From NCBI RefSeq assembly GCF_000383595.1, contig NZ_KB911581.1, positions 6,345,519 to 6,409,518 of the forward strand: 64,000 nucleotides of DNA, read 5' to 3'. How positions within the stretch are numbered: the stretch's first letter is position 1; every line of letters starts with the position of its first letter. This document shows, one piece after another, positions 39,794 through 47,866 of the stretch. Both the position numbers and the translations under genes were made by a program. Origin of the DNA: Streptomyces bottropensis ATCC 25435 (GTDB lineage: Bacteria; Actinomycetota; Actinomycetes; Streptomycetales; Streptomycetaceae). The notes beneath the pieces were generated by a model. That model saw only the letters and a program-made list of their open reading frames with translations, ran no database searches and had not been told where the DNA came from.

Positions 39794-40948
39794 ATGGTCT
39801 CTCGCGTACGCGTCTGGCTCAACCGCACGTACGCGGAGAACGTCTTCTTCATGGATCAGCTGCGGCATAATCCGCACGCTCGTCCGGTGGACATCCATGC
39901 CACGCACGGTGACGCCGACTCCCCCGTACTGGCCGCCGCCGACACCGCCGACCTGGAGCCCGAGGGCCTCTCCCCCGCCGCGTACGTCGAGTACGCGCTC
40001 GATCAGTGCGCCAAGCGCGGCATCGACGTGTTCGTGCCCCGGCTGCACCAGGCGACCCTGGCCGCGCACCGCGAGGAGTTCGCGGCCGTCGGCACGGTCC
40101 TGCTGGCGCCGACCGCCGGGGCCATCGAGGTCTTCGAGGACAAGGTCACCGCGTACGAGGCGGTCCAGACGCACGGGGTTCCGGTGCCGCCGTGGTTCCG
40201 GGTGACGAACGCCGACGAACTCGTCGCGGCTGTCGACGAGTTGGAGGACGCCGGGCACCGGGCCTGCTTCAAGCCGGCGTCCGGAGCGGGTGGGGTCGGC
40301 TTCCGGGTCGTCTCGCGCACCCCCTTCTCGCTCTCCCAGCTCAGCGGTTTCCCGAGCCCGCACGTGCAGCTCGACATGGTCGTGGAGGCCCTGCGGGCGG
40401 CCGAGGAACCCGTGGACTGGATGGTGATGCCGCGTCTGGAGCAGCCGGAGGTGTCCGTCGACTGCCTCACCGGTCCCGACGGGCGGGTGCGGATGTCCGT
40501 GGGCCGGACGAAGAACGGGCGGCGTCGTGGGTTCAGCCAGAACCCCGCGTGGATCGAGCCCGCGCGGCGGATCGCGGAGGGGTTCGGGCTGCACTACCTG
40601 ACGAACATCCAGTTCCGGATGTTCGGCGACGAGCCGGTGCTGATGGACGTCAACACGCGTCCGGCGGGCGGGCTGCACCAGCTCGCGCTGTGCGGCATCA
40701 ACGCGCCCTGGGCCGCTGTGCAGCTGGCGCTCGGCGAGGATCCCGGGGACGTGGTGCCGACGCGGCTGGGGCAGGACTACACGGTGGTGTCGGGAACACG
40801 GCCGGTGCGGCCGGTCGTGCTGCCGCACCAGGTCGAGACGCCGGTCGCCGTGACGCTGCCCGAGCCGGAGTCCGTGGAGGCGCGACCGCTCGCGGTGGGG
40901 GCGCCGGTCGCCTGCAAGCCGTCCGCGGACCGGCCGCTGGCGGTCTGA
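39794..40948 (+). CDS. ATP-grasp domain protein
   Basis: 384 residues. An N-terminal pre-ATP-grasp segment (about 1-115) with VWLNRTYAENVFFMDQLR is followed by an ATP-grasp fold: VFEDKVTAYEAVQTHGVPVP, CFKPASGAGGVGFRVV, MVMPRLEQPEVSVDCLT, and the metal-binding end QFRMFGDEPVLMDVNTRPAGG. This resembles carbamoyl-phosphate-synthase-like ligases joining an acid and an amine. The C-terminal 60 residues are a flexible Val/Pro-rich tail. The acceptor is unknown. A TATGAT at 39669-39674 may be its -10; a good -35 is not seen. Divergent from the metallophosphoesterase gene. Confidence 0.83.
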   Translation: MVSRVRVWLNRTYAENVFFMDQLRHNPHARPVDIHATHGDADSPVLAAADTADLEPEGLSPAAYVEYALDQCAKRGIDVFVPRLHQATLAAHREEFAAVGTVLLAPTAGAIEVFEDKVTAYEAVQTHGVPVPPWFRVTNADELVAAVDELEDAGHRACFKPASGAGGVGFRVVSRTPFSLSQLSGFPSPHVQLDMVVEALRAAEEPVDWMVMPRLEQPEVSVDCLTGPDGRVRMSVGRTKNGRRRGFSQNPAWIEPARRIAEGFGLHYLTNIQFRMFGDEPVLMDVNTRPAGGLHQLALCGINAPWAAVQLALGEDPGDVVPTRLGQDYTVVSGTRPVRPVVLPHQVETPVAVTLPEPESVEARPLAVGAPVACKPSADRPLAV

Positions 40949-40992
40949 GGCACCCGGGAAGTCCTGCCCCCGCGGCCCGGTGGGGACAGGTC

Positions 40993-41132
40993 GCGCAGTT
41001 CCCCGCGCCCCTGAAAAGCAGGGGCTGCGCCCCGTGCTTTCCAGGCCGGCAGGGCCGTGGCTTTCCAGGCCGGCAGGGCCGTGGCTTTCAGGGCCGCTGG
41101 GCCTGGGCTTTCAGGGGCGCGGGGAACTGCGC
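40993..41132. repeat. Streptomyces-type intergenic inverted repeat enclosing a 24-bp tandem duplication
   Basis: Outer arms GCGCAGTTCCCCGCGCCCCT and its complement (about 40993-41016 and 41108-41132) would pair over about 24 bp; this sequence is frequent between genes in streptomycetes. Inside are two exact 24-bp units (41037-41060, 41061-41084, starting CTTTCCAGGCCGG) and a decayed third (41085-41107). It lies between convergent genes and may act as terminator. The remaining parts of the 308-bp gap show nothing else. Confidence 0.7.
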
Positions 41133-41256
41133 GAGAAGCCCCCACCGGACCCGCACCCGCCCTCCTGCCGCCGGATAGCCTCCCGCGCTCGGCGAACCAG
41201 GCCGCAGCGGGCAAGCAGCCCGCCGCGGCCTTTCTCACCGCCCGCCGGTCACGGGG

Positions 41257-44200
41257 TCACCGCTCCCCCACCGCCAGCCGCAGCGTCTGCACCTCGAACG
41301 GCCGCAGGGTCACCGGGACGCCGTTGCCCTCCGTGGCCGCCTCGGACAGGGGCCGTTCGAGCAGGTCGGTGATCTGGGCCCCGGCCAGCGGGAAGCCGGT
41401 GCGCAGGACACCCCGGGCCCGGCCGCCGCTCGACTCGTAGATCCGGACCACCACGTCGCCGGACGCGTCGTCGGCGAGCTTGACCGCCTCGACGGTCACA
41501 CCGTCGCCGTCGACGGAGACGACCGGCTCGGGCGCGCCCGCCGCGTCGGCGACGCGCAGCGGCAGGTTGAGGGCGTAGCCCTCGGCGACCGCGTCCTCGA
41601 TGGTCGCGCCGGGGAGCAGGGAGTACGTGATGCGGTGCTTGCCCTGGTCGGCCTCGGGGTCCGGGATGCGCGGGGCGCGGACCAGGCTCAGGCGGACCGT
41701 GGTGGTCGTACCACCGTCCTCGCGGACCGTGCGGGAGACGTCGTGGCCGTAGGTGGAGTCGTTGATCACCGCGACGCCGTAGCCGGGCTCGCCGACGTGC
41801 ACCCAGCGGTGGCCGGAGACCTCGAAGCGGGCCGCCTCCCAGCTGGTGTTGGTGTGGGTGGGGCGCTGGATGTGGCCGAACTGGATCTCGGCGGAGGAGT
41901 GCGGCGCGCGGACGTCGATCGGGAAGCCGGCCTTGAGGAACTTCTCGGCCTCGTGCCAGTCGATGTCCGTGGCGAAGTCGATCCGGCGGCTGCCGGCGCG
42001 CAGGGTGATCGTCTGGCTGATGCGGGAGCCCTTGCCGAACGAGCGCTCCACGCGGACCGCGCCGAGCAGCGGGTCCTCCTCGACGACGGTGACCGAGTCG
42101 GCGTCCAGCAGGTCCGTGTAGCGGTTGCGGTAGTGCTTGTCGACGTCCCAGGCGTCCCAGTAGTTCGGGAGGTCGGTGTGCAGGCGGAGCAGGTTGCCCG
42201 TGTCGCCGAGCACCTCGCGGTCGGCGACCAGGTCGCGGACCGAGGCGAGGGTGCCGTCCTCGGCGATCTCGACCCGGACCAGGCCGTTGTCGAGGACGCG
42301 GCCGGAGACGGTGACGGGGTGCGGGGCTTCGGCGGCGGTCAGCGGCGCGCTGCCGCCCGCGGGCACCTCGACGTACACCGGCGCGCCCCCGGCCGTGCGG
42401 ACCACCTCGGCCCGGTCGCGCGGGCTGGTGTTGAAGACGCGCGCGTCGCCCGCGCCGAGTGCCGTGACCGCCTCCGTCGTCAGCTCCTCCAGTTCCTTCG
42501 CCACCCGCGCGTACTCGGCCTCCGCCTCGCGGTGGACCCAGGCGATCGAGGAGCCCGGCAGGATGTCGTGGAACTGGTGGAGGAGGACCGTCTTCCAGAG
42601 CCGGTCGAGCTTCTCGTACGGGTAGGAGTAGCCGGGCGCGTGCAGCGCGGCCGTCGTCGCCCACAGCTCCGCCTCGCGCAGCTTGTGCTCGCTGCGGCGG
42701 TTGCCCTGCTTGGTGCGGGCCTGGGAGGTGTAGGTGGCGCGGTGGAGTTCGAGGTACAGCTCGCCGTTCCAGACGGGGGCGTCCTCGTACTCGGCGCGGG
42801 CCTTGGCGAAGAACTCGTCGGGGTGTTCGACGACCACCTTCGGTGAGCCCTCAAGGTCCGCGAGGCGGCGGGCGCGCTCCATGATCTCGCGGGTGGGGCC
42901 GCCACCGCCGTCGCCCCAGCCGAAGGGGGCCAGGGAGCGCGTGCCGCCACCCTTCTCCTGGTAGTTGCGGACCGCTCGGTCCATCTCCTCGCCGCTGAAG
43001 CGGGCGTTGTAGGTGTCGACCGGCGGGAAGTGGGTGAAGATGCGGGTGCCGTCGATGCCCTCCCACCAGAAGGTGTGGTGGGGGAACCGGTTGGTCTGGT
43101 TCCAGGAGATCTTCTGGGTGAGGAACCAGTCGTTGCCGGCGAGCTTGGCGAGCTGCGGGTAGGAGGCGTTGTAGCCGAAGGAGTCCGGCAGCCAGACGCC
43201 CTTGGTCTCGATGCCGAAGTGCTCGATGAAGAACCGCTTGCCGTGGACGAGCTGGCGGGCGATGGCCTCGCCGCCGGGCAGGTTGCCGTCGGACTCGACC
43301 CACATGCCGCCCACCGGCACCCACTGGCCCTTGTCGACGGCCTTCTTGATCCGCTCCCACACCTGCGGGTAGTTGTCGCGCACCCATTCGTACTGCACGG
43401 CCTGGGAGCAGGCGAAGATGAAGTCCTCGTACTCGTCGGCCAGCGCGGTGACGTTGGAGAAGGTGCGGGAGGTCTTGCGCTTGGTCTCGCGGATGGGCCA
43501 CAGCCAGGCGGAGTCGATGTGGGCGTGGCCGACGCCGGAGATGGTGTGGGCACTGGCGTGGGCGGGCTTGGCGAGGACCGGGGCGAGGATCTCACGGACG
43601 GCGGTCGCGCTGCCGGAGACGTCGTCGAGGTCGACGGCGTCCATGGCCCGGTCCAGGGTGTGCAGGATCTCGTGGCGGCGGGGCTCGTGCTCGCCGAGGT
43701 GGACCATCAGCTCGCGCAGCACCTGGAGGTCCAGGTCGAGGTGGAAGACCTCCTCGTCGAGGACGGCGATGTCGGCGCGCCGGAAGGTGTACAGGGGCTT
43801 GTCGCCGGCGGTGAGGATGTCGCCGAGCGGCGTGATCCTGGAGAAGTTGTCGGCGAGGATGTCGGGGTTGGAGGCCGCCTCGACCAGGTAGTCGATCGTC
43901 TCGCCGCCGCCTACGGGGTTGCCGATCGGTACGTACTGGTTGAGCGGGTTGACCGCCTTCAGCGGGGTGCCGTCGGCGAGGTGGACCAGGGCCTCGGCCT
44001 GGTTGCCGGGCCAGTCGCCGACGAACCCGAGGTCGACGACCGCCTCGACGCGGCGGCCCGCCCACTCGGCGGGGACCTGTCCGCGCATCCGGAACCAGGT
44101 CGTGCCCCACGGCGGACCCCAGGGGGTGTCCATCGCGAACGGGGTGTACGAGGCGGCCGCGGCCTCCTCGAAGGGGACGGGCTCGCCCGGGGCCTGCCAG

Positions 44201-44304
44201 GCCTCGACCTCGAAGGGCACGGAGGCCGCGTAGATCGCGGGCTTGATGCGCTGGGTGTGGACGCGCTCTACGCGTTCCTCGATCCGGTGGCGTTCGTCAT
44301 GCAT
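41257..44304 (-). CDS. GH38 alpha-mannosidase
   Basis: 1015 residues from ATG 44304, eight bases after GGAG. Cytosolic, without a signal peptide. Zinc ligands of GH38 are visible in GVGHAHIDSAWLWP (H262, D264), the nucleophile in WLPDSFGYN (D374) and the later His in LLHQFHDILPGSS. The alpha-mannosidase middle domain and the C-terminal beta domains are of full length. It should trim alpha-linked mannose from imported oligosaccharides. It lies after the GH4 gene on the same strand with an 87-bp spacer that contains an AAGCGCTT palindrome. Confidence 0.93.
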   Translation of the reverse strand: MHDERHRIEERVERVHTQRIKPAIYAASVPFEVEAWQAPGEPVPFEEAAAASYTPFAMDTPWGPPWGTTWFRMRGQVPAEWAGRRVEAVVDLGFVGDWPGNQAEALVHLADGTPLKAVNPLNQYVPIGNPVGGGETIDYLVEAASNPDILADNFSRITPLGDILTAGDKPLYTFRRADIAVLDEEVFHLDLDLQVLRELMVHLGEHEPRRHEILHTLDRAMDAVDLDDVSGSATAVREILAPVLAKPAHASAHTISGVGHAHIDSAWLWPIRETKRKTSRTFSNVTALADEYEDFIFACSQAVQYEWVRDNYPQVWERIKKAVDKGQWVPVGGMWVESDGNLPGGEAIARQLVHGKRFFIEHFGIETKGVWLPDSFGYNASYPQLAKLAGNDWFLTQKISWNQTNRFPHHTFWWEGIDGTRIFTHFPPVDTYNARFSGEEMDRAVRNYQEKGGGTRSLAPFGWGDGGGGPTREIMERARRLADLEGSPKVVVEHPDEFFAKARAEYEDAPVWNGELYLELHRATYTSQARTKQGNRRSEHKLREAELWATTAALHAPGYSYPYEKLDRLWKTVLLHQFHDILPGSSIAWVHREAEAEYARVAKELEELTTEAVTALGAGDARVFNTSPRDRAEVVRTAGGAPVYVEVPAGGSAPLTAAEAPHPVTVSGRVLDNGLVRVEIAEDGTLASVRDLVADREVLGDTGNLLRLHTDLPNYWDAWDVDKHYRNRYTDLLDADSVTVVEEDPLLGAVRVERSFGKGSRISQTITLRAGSRRIDFATDIDWHEAEKFLKAGFPIDVRAPHSSAEIQFGHIQRPTHTNTSWEAARFEVSGHRWVHVGEPGYGVAVINDSTYGHDVSRTVREDGGTTTTVRLSLVRAPRIPDPEADQGKHRITYSLLPGATIEDAVAEGYALNLPLRVADAAGAPEPVVSVDGDGVTVEAVKLADDASGDVVVRIYESSGGRARGVLRTGFPLAGAQITDLLERPLSEAATEGNGVPVTLRPFEVQTLRLAVGER

Positions 44305-44367
44305 GGGAGGTCTCCAGAGAGGGCGGAGCGGTGAGCAGAGGTCGGAGGAAGGAGCCCGCACACGGGC

Positions 44368-44381
44368 GGTAAGCGCTTTCC
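44368..44381. promoter_or_regulatory. LacI-type palindrome in front of the alpha-mannosidase gene
   Basis: GGTAAGCGCTTTCC is centred on AAGCGCTT, the core recognised by many LacI-family sugar repressors. It lies 64 bp upstream of the mannosidase start, so that gene may have separate control from the GH4 gene. No LacI regulator is encoded in the window. Confidence 0.45.
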
Positions 44382-44391
44382 GGGCGGGAGC

Positions 44392-45732
44392 CTACTTCAG
44401 GTACTCCAGGCCAGGGTGCACCGCCGTGTAGCCCTCGACCAGGCGGCGGGCGACGTTCACCGAGTCGACCAGCGGATGCAGCGCGAAGGCCTTCACCGCC
44501 GTCGTACGGGACCGCGCCTCGGCGGCGGCGAGCACCTCGCGTTCGACGGCCTTGACCGCGCAGACCAGGCCGGTGGCGTGGTCGGGCAGCGGGGACACGG
44601 CGACCGGGTGGGCCCCGTTGGCGTCGACCAGGCAGGGCACCTCGATGACGGCCTCGGTGTCGAGGGCGGAGAGGGTGCCCTTGTTGCGGACGTTGAGGAT
44701 GAGGGTGGTGCGCTCGTCGCGGGCGATGGCCCGCATCAGGGCGAGGGCGACCTTCTCGTAGCCGCCGGAGAGGTCGTCGGCGTCGCGTTCGCCGGCGCCG
44801 GCCGTCTCCCGGTTCTCCGACATGTAGGTGGCCTCGCGCTCGGCGCGGGTGCGGTCCCAGGCCTTGAGCGCGTGGGCGTCGGGGCGCCGCATCTCCTCGT
44901 AGAAGTGGGCCTGCTGGTCCTTGAGGAAGGCGCCGCGGGTCTTCTCGACCGCCTGGTAGGCGTGCACGGCCTCGCGGTTGAAGTAGTAGTAGTGCAGATA
45001 CTCGTTGGGGATGGCGCCGAGGGACTGGAGCCAGTCGACGCCGAACAGCTTGCCCTCCTCGAAGGAGCCGAGGAGGTCGCGGTCGGCGAGCAGGCGCGGG
45101 AGCTCGTCGCGGCCGGCGATGTGCAGGCCGCGGACCCAGCCGAGGTGGTTGAGGCCGACGTAGTCGATCCACGCCTCGGCCGGCTTCGCGGCGCCGAGGA
45201 CGCGGGCGATCCGGCGGCCGAGGCCGACCGGTGAGTCGCAGATGCCGATGACGCGGTCGCCCAGGTGCCGGGACATCGCCTCGGTGACCAGGCCCGCCGG
45301 ATTGGTGAAGTTGATGACCCAGGCGTCGGGGGCGAGACGGGCCACGCGGCGGGCGATGTCGACGGCGACCGGGACCGTGCGCAGGCCGTAGGCGATGCCG
45401 CCGGCGCCGACGGTCTCCTGGCCGAGGACACCCTCGGCGAGGGCGATCCGCTCGTCGTTCGCGCGGCCCTCCAGGCCGCCGACGCGGATCGCGGAGAAGA
45501 TGAAGTCGGCGCCGGTGAGGGCCTCGTCGAGGTCGGTGGTGGCGGTCACCTCGGGGGCGTCGGGGTCGTCGGCGGCCTGCTCGGCGAGGACGCGGGTGAC
45601 GGCGGAGAGCCGCTCGGCGTCCAGGTCGTGCAGGACGACACGGCTGACCCGGCCCTCGGCGCGGTCCCCGAGGAGCGCCCCGTACACGAGGGGCACCCGG
45701 AATCCTCCGCCGCCCAGAATCGTCAGCTTCAC
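44392..45732 (-). CDS. GH4 family 6-phospho-beta-glucosidase-like enzyme
   Basis: 446 residues from GTG 45732. GH4 enzymes use NAD+ and a divalent metal in a redox-elimination mechanism. Seen here: the N-terminal dinucleotide motif LTILGGGGFRVPLVYGAL, FTNPAGLVTEAMSR, the metal-binding CDSP of GICDSPVGLGRR, and VGLNHLGWVRGL. Most family members act on 6-phospho-glycosides delivered by a PTS; here the nearby importer is ABC type, so either a kinase acts first or the enzyme uses an unphosphorylated sugar. It sits between the DeoR and mannosidase genes. Confidence 0.88.
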   Translation of the reverse strand: MKLTILGGGGFRVPLVYGALLGDRAEGRVSRVVLHDLDAERLSAVTRVLAEQAADDPDAPEVTATTDLDEALTGADFIFSAIRVGGLEGRANDERIALAEGVLGQETVGAGGIAYGLRTVPVAVDIARRVARLAPDAWVINFTNPAGLVTEAMSRHLGDRVIGICDSPVGLGRRIARVLGAAKPAEAWIDYVGLNHLGWVRGLHIAGRDELPRLLADRDLLGSFEEGKLFGVDWLQSLGAIPNEYLHYYYFNREAVHAYQAVEKTRGAFLKDQQAHFYEEMRRPDAHALKAWDRTRAEREATYMSENRETAGAGERDADDLSGGYEKVALALMRAIARDERTTLILNVRNKGTLSALDTEAVIEVPCLVDANGAHPVAVSPLPDHATGLVCAVKAVEREVLAAAEARSRTTAVKAFALHPLVDSVNVARRLVEGYTAVHPGLEYLK

Positions 45733-45814
45733 GCAACTACCACCTTTGCCGATCGTGATGGGGGCCCCTCCCGCTCCAGCGGAGCCGGGAGTGGGGGAGT
45801 GCGGGCCGTCCCCA

Positions 45815-45843
45815 CACCGTGCGCGCGGTCCGGGCGCACGGTG
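45815..45843. terminator. Hairpin after the DeoR gene
   Basis: Ten-base perfect arms CACCGTGCGC and GCGCACGGTG with a nine-base loop, between the DeoR stop and the GH4 start. It may stop DeoR transcription or partly insulate the GH4 gene. A weaker dyad lies at about 45766-45797. Confidence 0.5.
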
Positions 45844-45889
45844 CGTCCGACACGTGTCAGCCGTCGCCGCCCGGCGGCCGTGCCGGCGG

Positions 45890-46660
45890 TCATACGGTGA
45901 CCACTTCGACCCCCGCGTCCTCGAACGACGACCGTGTGCCCGGGTCGAGGGACCCGTTGGTCACGAGCACGTCGAGTTCCCCGGGGCCGCAGACCCGCGC
46001 CATTCCCGTACCGGGGAACTTCGCGGAGTCGGCGAGCAGGACGACCTTGTCACCTGCCCTGATCATCGCGCGTTTGACCGGGACCTCGACGACGGTCGTG
46101 TCCATCACCTGCCCGCCGGGGCGCACTCCGCTCGTGCCGAGGAACAGCCAGTCGGCGTGCAGCTGCCGGAGGTTGTCCTCGGTGAGGAAGCCGACGAGGG
46201 AACGGTACTCACGGCGGACCATGCCGCCGAGCAGGACCAGTTCGATGCCCTCGTCGTCGGCCAGCTCCTCGTAGACCACCAGATTGCTGGTGATGACGGT
46301 GAGGCGGCGGCCGTGCAGCTGCCGGGCCAGGCGGTAGGCGGTGGTCCCGATGTCGAGGAGCACGGACTGACCGTCGCGGACCATCGAGGCGGCCTGCGCC
46401 GCTATCGCGTCCTTCTCGGCCACCCGCACCTCGGCGACCTCGGCGAAGGGCTGGTCGCCCTCGTCCACGACCGCGCCGCCGTGCACCCGGGTGAGCAGCC
46501 CCTCCTCCTCCAGCCTGACGAGGTCACGCCGGATGGTGGCGGGGCTCACACCGAGTTGTTCGGACAAGTCGGTGACGGCCGCCGGGCCCCCTGATCGCAG
46601 GGCCCGCAGGATGAGTTGGTGTCTACGCTCTGCCAGCACGCGCTGAACAGTACTCGTCAT
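45890..46660 (-). CDS. DeoR family sugar-pathway repressor
   Basis: 256 residues from ATG 46660; TTG 46666 is also possible. N-terminal HTH (LAERRHQLILRAL, VTDLSEQLGVSPATIRRDL, then LTRVHGGAV), C-terminal phosphosugar-sensing domain with LDIGTTAYRLARQL, VITSNLVVYEEL, IELVLLGGMVRREYRSLVG and ADSAKF. DeoR proteins usually release DNA on binding a phosphorylated sugar, which suits the divergent PfkB kinase. A 10-bp direct repeat TTGAAGANTK at 46738-46757 in the divergent region is the likely operator. It probably controls both the glycosidase and the kinase/transport arms. Confidence 0.9.
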   Translation of the reverse strand: MTSTVQRVLAERRHQLILRALRSGGPAAVTDLSEQLGVSPATIRRDLVRLEEEGLLTRVHGGAVVDEGDQPFAEVAEVRVAEKDAIAAQAASMVRDGQSVLLDIGTTAYRLARQLHGRRLTVITSNLVVYEELADDEGIELVLLGGMVRREYRSLVGFLTEDNLRQLHADWLFLGTSGVRPGGQVMDTTVVEVPVKRAMIRAGDKVVLLADSAKFPGTGMARVCGPGELDVLVTNGSLDPGTRSSFEDAGVEVVTV

Positions 46661-46737
46661 TCCCAATCATTTCCATGCTCACTTCTGCTTGACTCTTGCC
46701 AAACCTCTCGGAGGCGCGCACGATCTGTGCACCGAAA

Positions 46738-46757
46738 TTGAAGACTTTTGAAGAGTG
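46738..46757. promoter_or_regulatory. Direct repeat in the deoR-pfkB divergent region
   Basis: TTGAAGACTT (46738-46747) and TTGAAGAGTG (46748-46757) are adjacent 10-bp direct repeats, the layout often bound by DeoR proteins. The site is 33 bp before the kinase start. The surrounding 80 bp are relatively AT-rich, as expected for overlapping divergent promoters. Confidence 0.5.
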
Positions 46758-46789
46758 ATCTTCGAACGTCTCGACGAGAGGGTGCACGC

Positions 46790-47833
46790 GTGGACGACGA
46801 CCGGCCCGATGTGCTGCTGACCGGGCTGCTCTTCTACGACCTCGTGCTCACGGGGCTGGGAAAGCCTCCCGCCCCCGGCGAGGAGATCTGGACCGACGGC
46901 ATGGGCTGCGGTCCGGGCGGCATCGCCAACCTCGCGGTGGCCACCGCCCGTTTCGGTCTGCGGACCTCCCTGGCCACGGTCTTCGGCGACGACTACTACG
47001 GCGGCTACTGCCGTGACGTCCTCGCCGGCCAGGAGGGGGTCGACCTCTCCCTCTCGCGCACCGCCGACGGCTGGCACACCCCCGTCACCGTCTCCCTCGC
47101 GCTCCCCGTTCACGACCGGGCCCTGGTCACCCACGGCCAGGAACCGCCGTACTCGCAGGACGTGTTGATGGGCGACCCGCCCGAGTCGCGCACGGCGCTC
47201 GTGCACATCGAGGCCGAGCCCCGCGCATGGCTCGCCAAGGCCGCCGCGAACGGCACCCACATCTACGCGGACGTCGGCTGGGATCCCACCCAGCGCTGGT
47301 CCCGCGACCTGCTCGACCAACTCGCCCTGTGCCACGCCTTCCTCCCCAACGAGGCGGAGGCGATGGCGTACACCCGCACCGACAGCGCGGCAGCCGCGCT
47401 CGGCACGCTGAGCGAGCTGGTGCCGGTGGCCGTCGTCACCCGCGGCGGCGAGGGCGCGGTCGCGGTGGACCAGACGACCGGGGAGTACGCGCAGGTGCCG
47501 GCCCTGGACGTCGACGTGCTCGACGCGACGGGCGCCGGTGACGTCTTCGGCGCGAGCTTCGTCGCCGCCTCCCTCGGCGGCTGGCCGCTCGCGGAGCGGC
47601 TGCGGTTCGCCGTCCTGTCCGCCGGCCTGTCCGTGGGCCATCACGGCGGAGGCCTGGCGGCGCCCGGCTGGTACGGCGTCGACCGCTGGTGGCGCTCACT
47701 GACCGACCCCGGCCTGAAGAAGGCCTACGGCTTCCTCACGGACCGCATCCCCGCCGACGTCGGCCCCCCGGTGCGCCACGCCCCGGTCACCCCGCCCGCG
47801 CGGCCCCACCGACCCCACGCACCAAAGCCCTGA
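46790..47833 (+). CDS. PfkB-type carbohydrate kinase
   Basis: 347 residues from GTG 46790, seven bases after GAGAGGG. Ribokinase/PfkB fold: N-terminal VLLTGLLFYDLVLTGLG, the di-glycine substrate motif GPGGIANLAVATARFG, and the catalytic signature DATGAGDVFGASF with the base Asp. The C-terminal 60 residues are proline- and histidine-rich and look unstructured. It should phosphorylate a sugar released or imported by this locus, supplying the inducer for DeoR and possibly the substrate for the GH4 enzyme. Confidence 0.9.
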   Translation: MDDDRPDVLLTGLLFYDLVLTGLGKPPAPGEEIWTDGMGCGPGGIANLAVATARFGLRTSLATVFGDDYYGGYCRDVLAGQEGVDLSLSRTADGWHTPVTVSLALPVHDRALVTHGQEPPYSQDVLMGDPPESRTALVHIEAEPRAWLAKAAANGTHIYADVGWDPTQRWSRDLLDQLALCHAFLPNEAEAMAYTRTDSAAAALGTLSELVPVAVVTRGGEGAVAVDQTTGEYAQVPALDVDVLDATGAGDVFGASFVAASLGGWPLAERLRFAVLSAGLSVGHHGGGLAAPGWYGVDRWWRSLTDPGLKKAYGFLTDRIPADVGPPVRHAPVTPPARPHRPHAPKP

Positions 47834-47866
47834 AGTACCACGAACAGGAACAAACAGGAGTGACCC

